A stretch of DNA of 64,000 nt, from contig JAHBXN010000006.1 of the NCBI GenBank assembly GCA_019636475.1, positions 248,001 through 312,000 of the forward strand, written 5' to 3'. The notes below the pieces were generated by a model. The model was not told the origin of the DNA. It was given only the letters and a program-made list of their open reading frames with translations, and did no database searches. The number at the start of each line of letters is the position of its first letter. The stretch's first letter is position 1. This document shows positions 62,914 through 64,000 of the stretch, one piece after another. Origin of the DNA: Phycisphaerae bacterium (GTDB lineage: Bacteria; Planctomycetota; Phycisphaerae; UBA1845; UTPLA1). The position numbers and the translations under genes are program-made.

Positions 62914-64000
62914 TCATCCCAGCCATGCCTCAGATTCAGTCGTTTGAAGTTTCAACTGCCGTTCAACCATCTCGCGGTATCGATCTTCGTTTGACATGAG
63001 TTCGGCATGCGTACCTGTCTCGACGATTCGTCCGTCCTCAATCACAACGATGACATCGGCATGCTTCACGGTGGAGAGCCGATGTGCGATCACGAAGGTC
63101 GTTCGATCAGCGATCAGGTCCTCCATCCCCGCTTGAATCAGTTCTTCGCTCTCTGTGTCGAGGCTGCTGGTCGCCTCATCCAGAATCAGAATCTGCGGAT
63201 CGGCCAGAAACGCCCGCGCCAGGCTCACGCGCTGTGCCTGTCCGCCGGAGAGCTTGACGCCTCGCTCGCCCACAATGGTCTCAAAGCCGTCAGGAAGCTG
63301 TGTAATGAAGTCATGCGCGTTGGCTCGGCGTGCGGCGTTGATGATTTGCCCGTGTGTAAAGTCGTGTCGCCCAAAAGCGATGTTCTCCGCGACCGTACCG
63401 TCGAACAGAAAGACATCCTGCGTGACAATTCCGAGCAGCCGGCGATATGACTCCAGCTTGATTTCCCGCAGGTCAATGCCGTTAAGGCGAATGACGCCCG
63501 AAGTTGGATCGTGGAACCTCGCCACCAGGTTCGTGAGGGTCGTCTTTCCCGCGCCGCTGGGGCCGACCAGCGCGATCATCTGCCCGGCGCGCACCCGCAG
63601 GTTGATGCCGCGAAGAATGGGCCGATCGGCGCGATAGTGGAAATGCACGTCCTCGAATTCCAGTGTGCACACCGGCCGCGTCGCCTCCTTCGCTTCCGGG
63701 CGGTCGGGCTTGTCGATCGGTTTCCGCAATGTGTCGAACACGCGTTCCATGGCGGCAAGCGCCTGCTGCGTCTGACCATACGATTCCACAATCGCCGATA
63801 CCGGCTGAAGAATCATCGCCAGGTACATCTGAAAGGCGATGATGCCGCCGATCGTCACCTTTCCCGCAAGATATTGCGTCCCGCCGTACCAGATGACAAT
63901 CAGACTCATCGCCGGAATGAGCAAGCCCCAGCCGAGACTGACGACCAGTTCGAACATCCGTGCGAGGAGCTGCTTGCGGATGACCGAGTGGTGACCAACC
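62914..64000 (-). CDS. MsbA-type ABC exporter, 5' end outside window
   Basis: The C-terminal 362 residues of a fused membrane/ATPase exporter. The last transmembrane segments are at the right (WGLLIPAMSLIVIWYGGTQY, IAFQMYLAMILQPVSAIVES). The nucleotide-binding domain has Walker A IALVGPSGAGKTTLTNLV, signature GVKLSGGQAQRVSLARAF, Walker B ILILDEATSSLDTES and H-loop VIAHRLSTVKHADVIVVIED. The frame is open to the right edge (beginning VGHHSVIRKQLLAR). The full protein would be near 600 residues, so roughly 240 are missing. Lipid A-core, a peptide or a drug are possible cargo. Confidence 0.93.
   Translation of the reverse strand, partial: VGHHSVIRKQLLARMFELVVSLGWGLLIPAMSLIVIWYGGTQYLAGKVTIGGIIAFQMYLAMILQPVSAIVESYGQTQQALAAMERVFDTLRKPIDKPDRPEAKEATRPVCTLEFEDVHFHYRADRPILRGINLRVRAGQMIALVGPSGAGKTTLTNLVARFHDPTSGVIRLNGIDLREIKLESYRRLLGIVTQDVFLFDGTVAENIAFGRHDFTHGQIINAARRANAHDFITQLPDGFETIVGERGVKLSGGQAQRVSLARAFLADPQILILDEATSSLDTESEELIQAGMEDLIADRTTFVIAHRLSTVKHADVIVVIEDGRIVETGTHAELMSNEDRYREMVERQLKLQTTESEAWLG

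Overview
The window looks like chromosomal DNA from a member of the Planctomycetota, or a close relative. It is GC-rich and gene-dense. The clues are three ECF sigma factors, two of the short planctomycete type each paired with a giant Ser/Thr kinase (one with TPRs, one with a WD40 propeller), a PEP-CTERM exported protein, an FG-GAP/dockerin-like exported protein, type III glutamine synthetase and many lipoproteins. No phage, insertion sequence, CRISPR array or integrase was seen, and only one tRNA. The assignment is inferred from gene content, not from a marker tree.

Layout. 1-9.3 kb is housekeeping: moaC end, polyprenyl diphosphate synthase, RNA cyclic phosphodiesterase, a peptidyl-prolyl isomerase lipoprotein, a glycosyltransferase, a divergent phosphoglucose isomerase, an orphan DNA methyltransferase, a YgfZ-like protein and a small lipoprotein. 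9.5-13.1 kb is ECF sigma/TPR-kinase module 1. 13.1-17.8 kb has an Rrf2 regulator, a gene-poor stretch, a lipase-like lipoprotein, a queuosine-precursor transporter, a DUF1801 protein and an Mrp-type ATPase. 17.9-21.4 kb is a sigma/anti-sigma/PDZ-protein operon, divergent from smpB. 21.9-24.5 kb has a membrane-anchored unknown and a flagellin. 24.6-26.8 kb is rplA-rplJ-rplL without rplK or rpoB beside it. 27.3-37.4 kb holds glnN, an SLC13 transporter, a transglutaminase, a lipoprotein, panB and lepA. 37.4-43.4 kb is sigma/WD40-kinase module 2 and tRNA-Ser(GCU). 43.6-47.0 kb has a PEP-CTERM protein with a structured leader, an SRPBCC gene behind two ArsR-type operators with no arsR nearby, a truncated VOC gene and an exported unknown. 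47.2-54.6 kb is a five-gene metal-efflux RND operon. 54.7-64 kb has an FG-GAP protein, an amidohydrolase, an ABC exporter pair split by a methyltransferase gene, a CPBP protease and the end of an MsbA-like ABC transporter.

Working together. The two sigma-kinase pairs and the sigma/anti-sigma/PDZ operon are three separate envelope or stress signalling units. The RND operon is a full tripartite pump flanked by a small Cys/His-rich exported protein (first gene) and a lipoprotein (last gene). Several genes (ppiC, smpB, lepA, a methyltransferase, a lipoprotein, the efflux operon) have a -10-like hexamer ending only 6-10 bases before the start codon, which suggests leaderless mRNAs are common here.

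Many long open frames antisense to real genes are by-products of the GC-rich third codon position and are left out. Coordinates, starts and motifs were read by eye; no database search was run.
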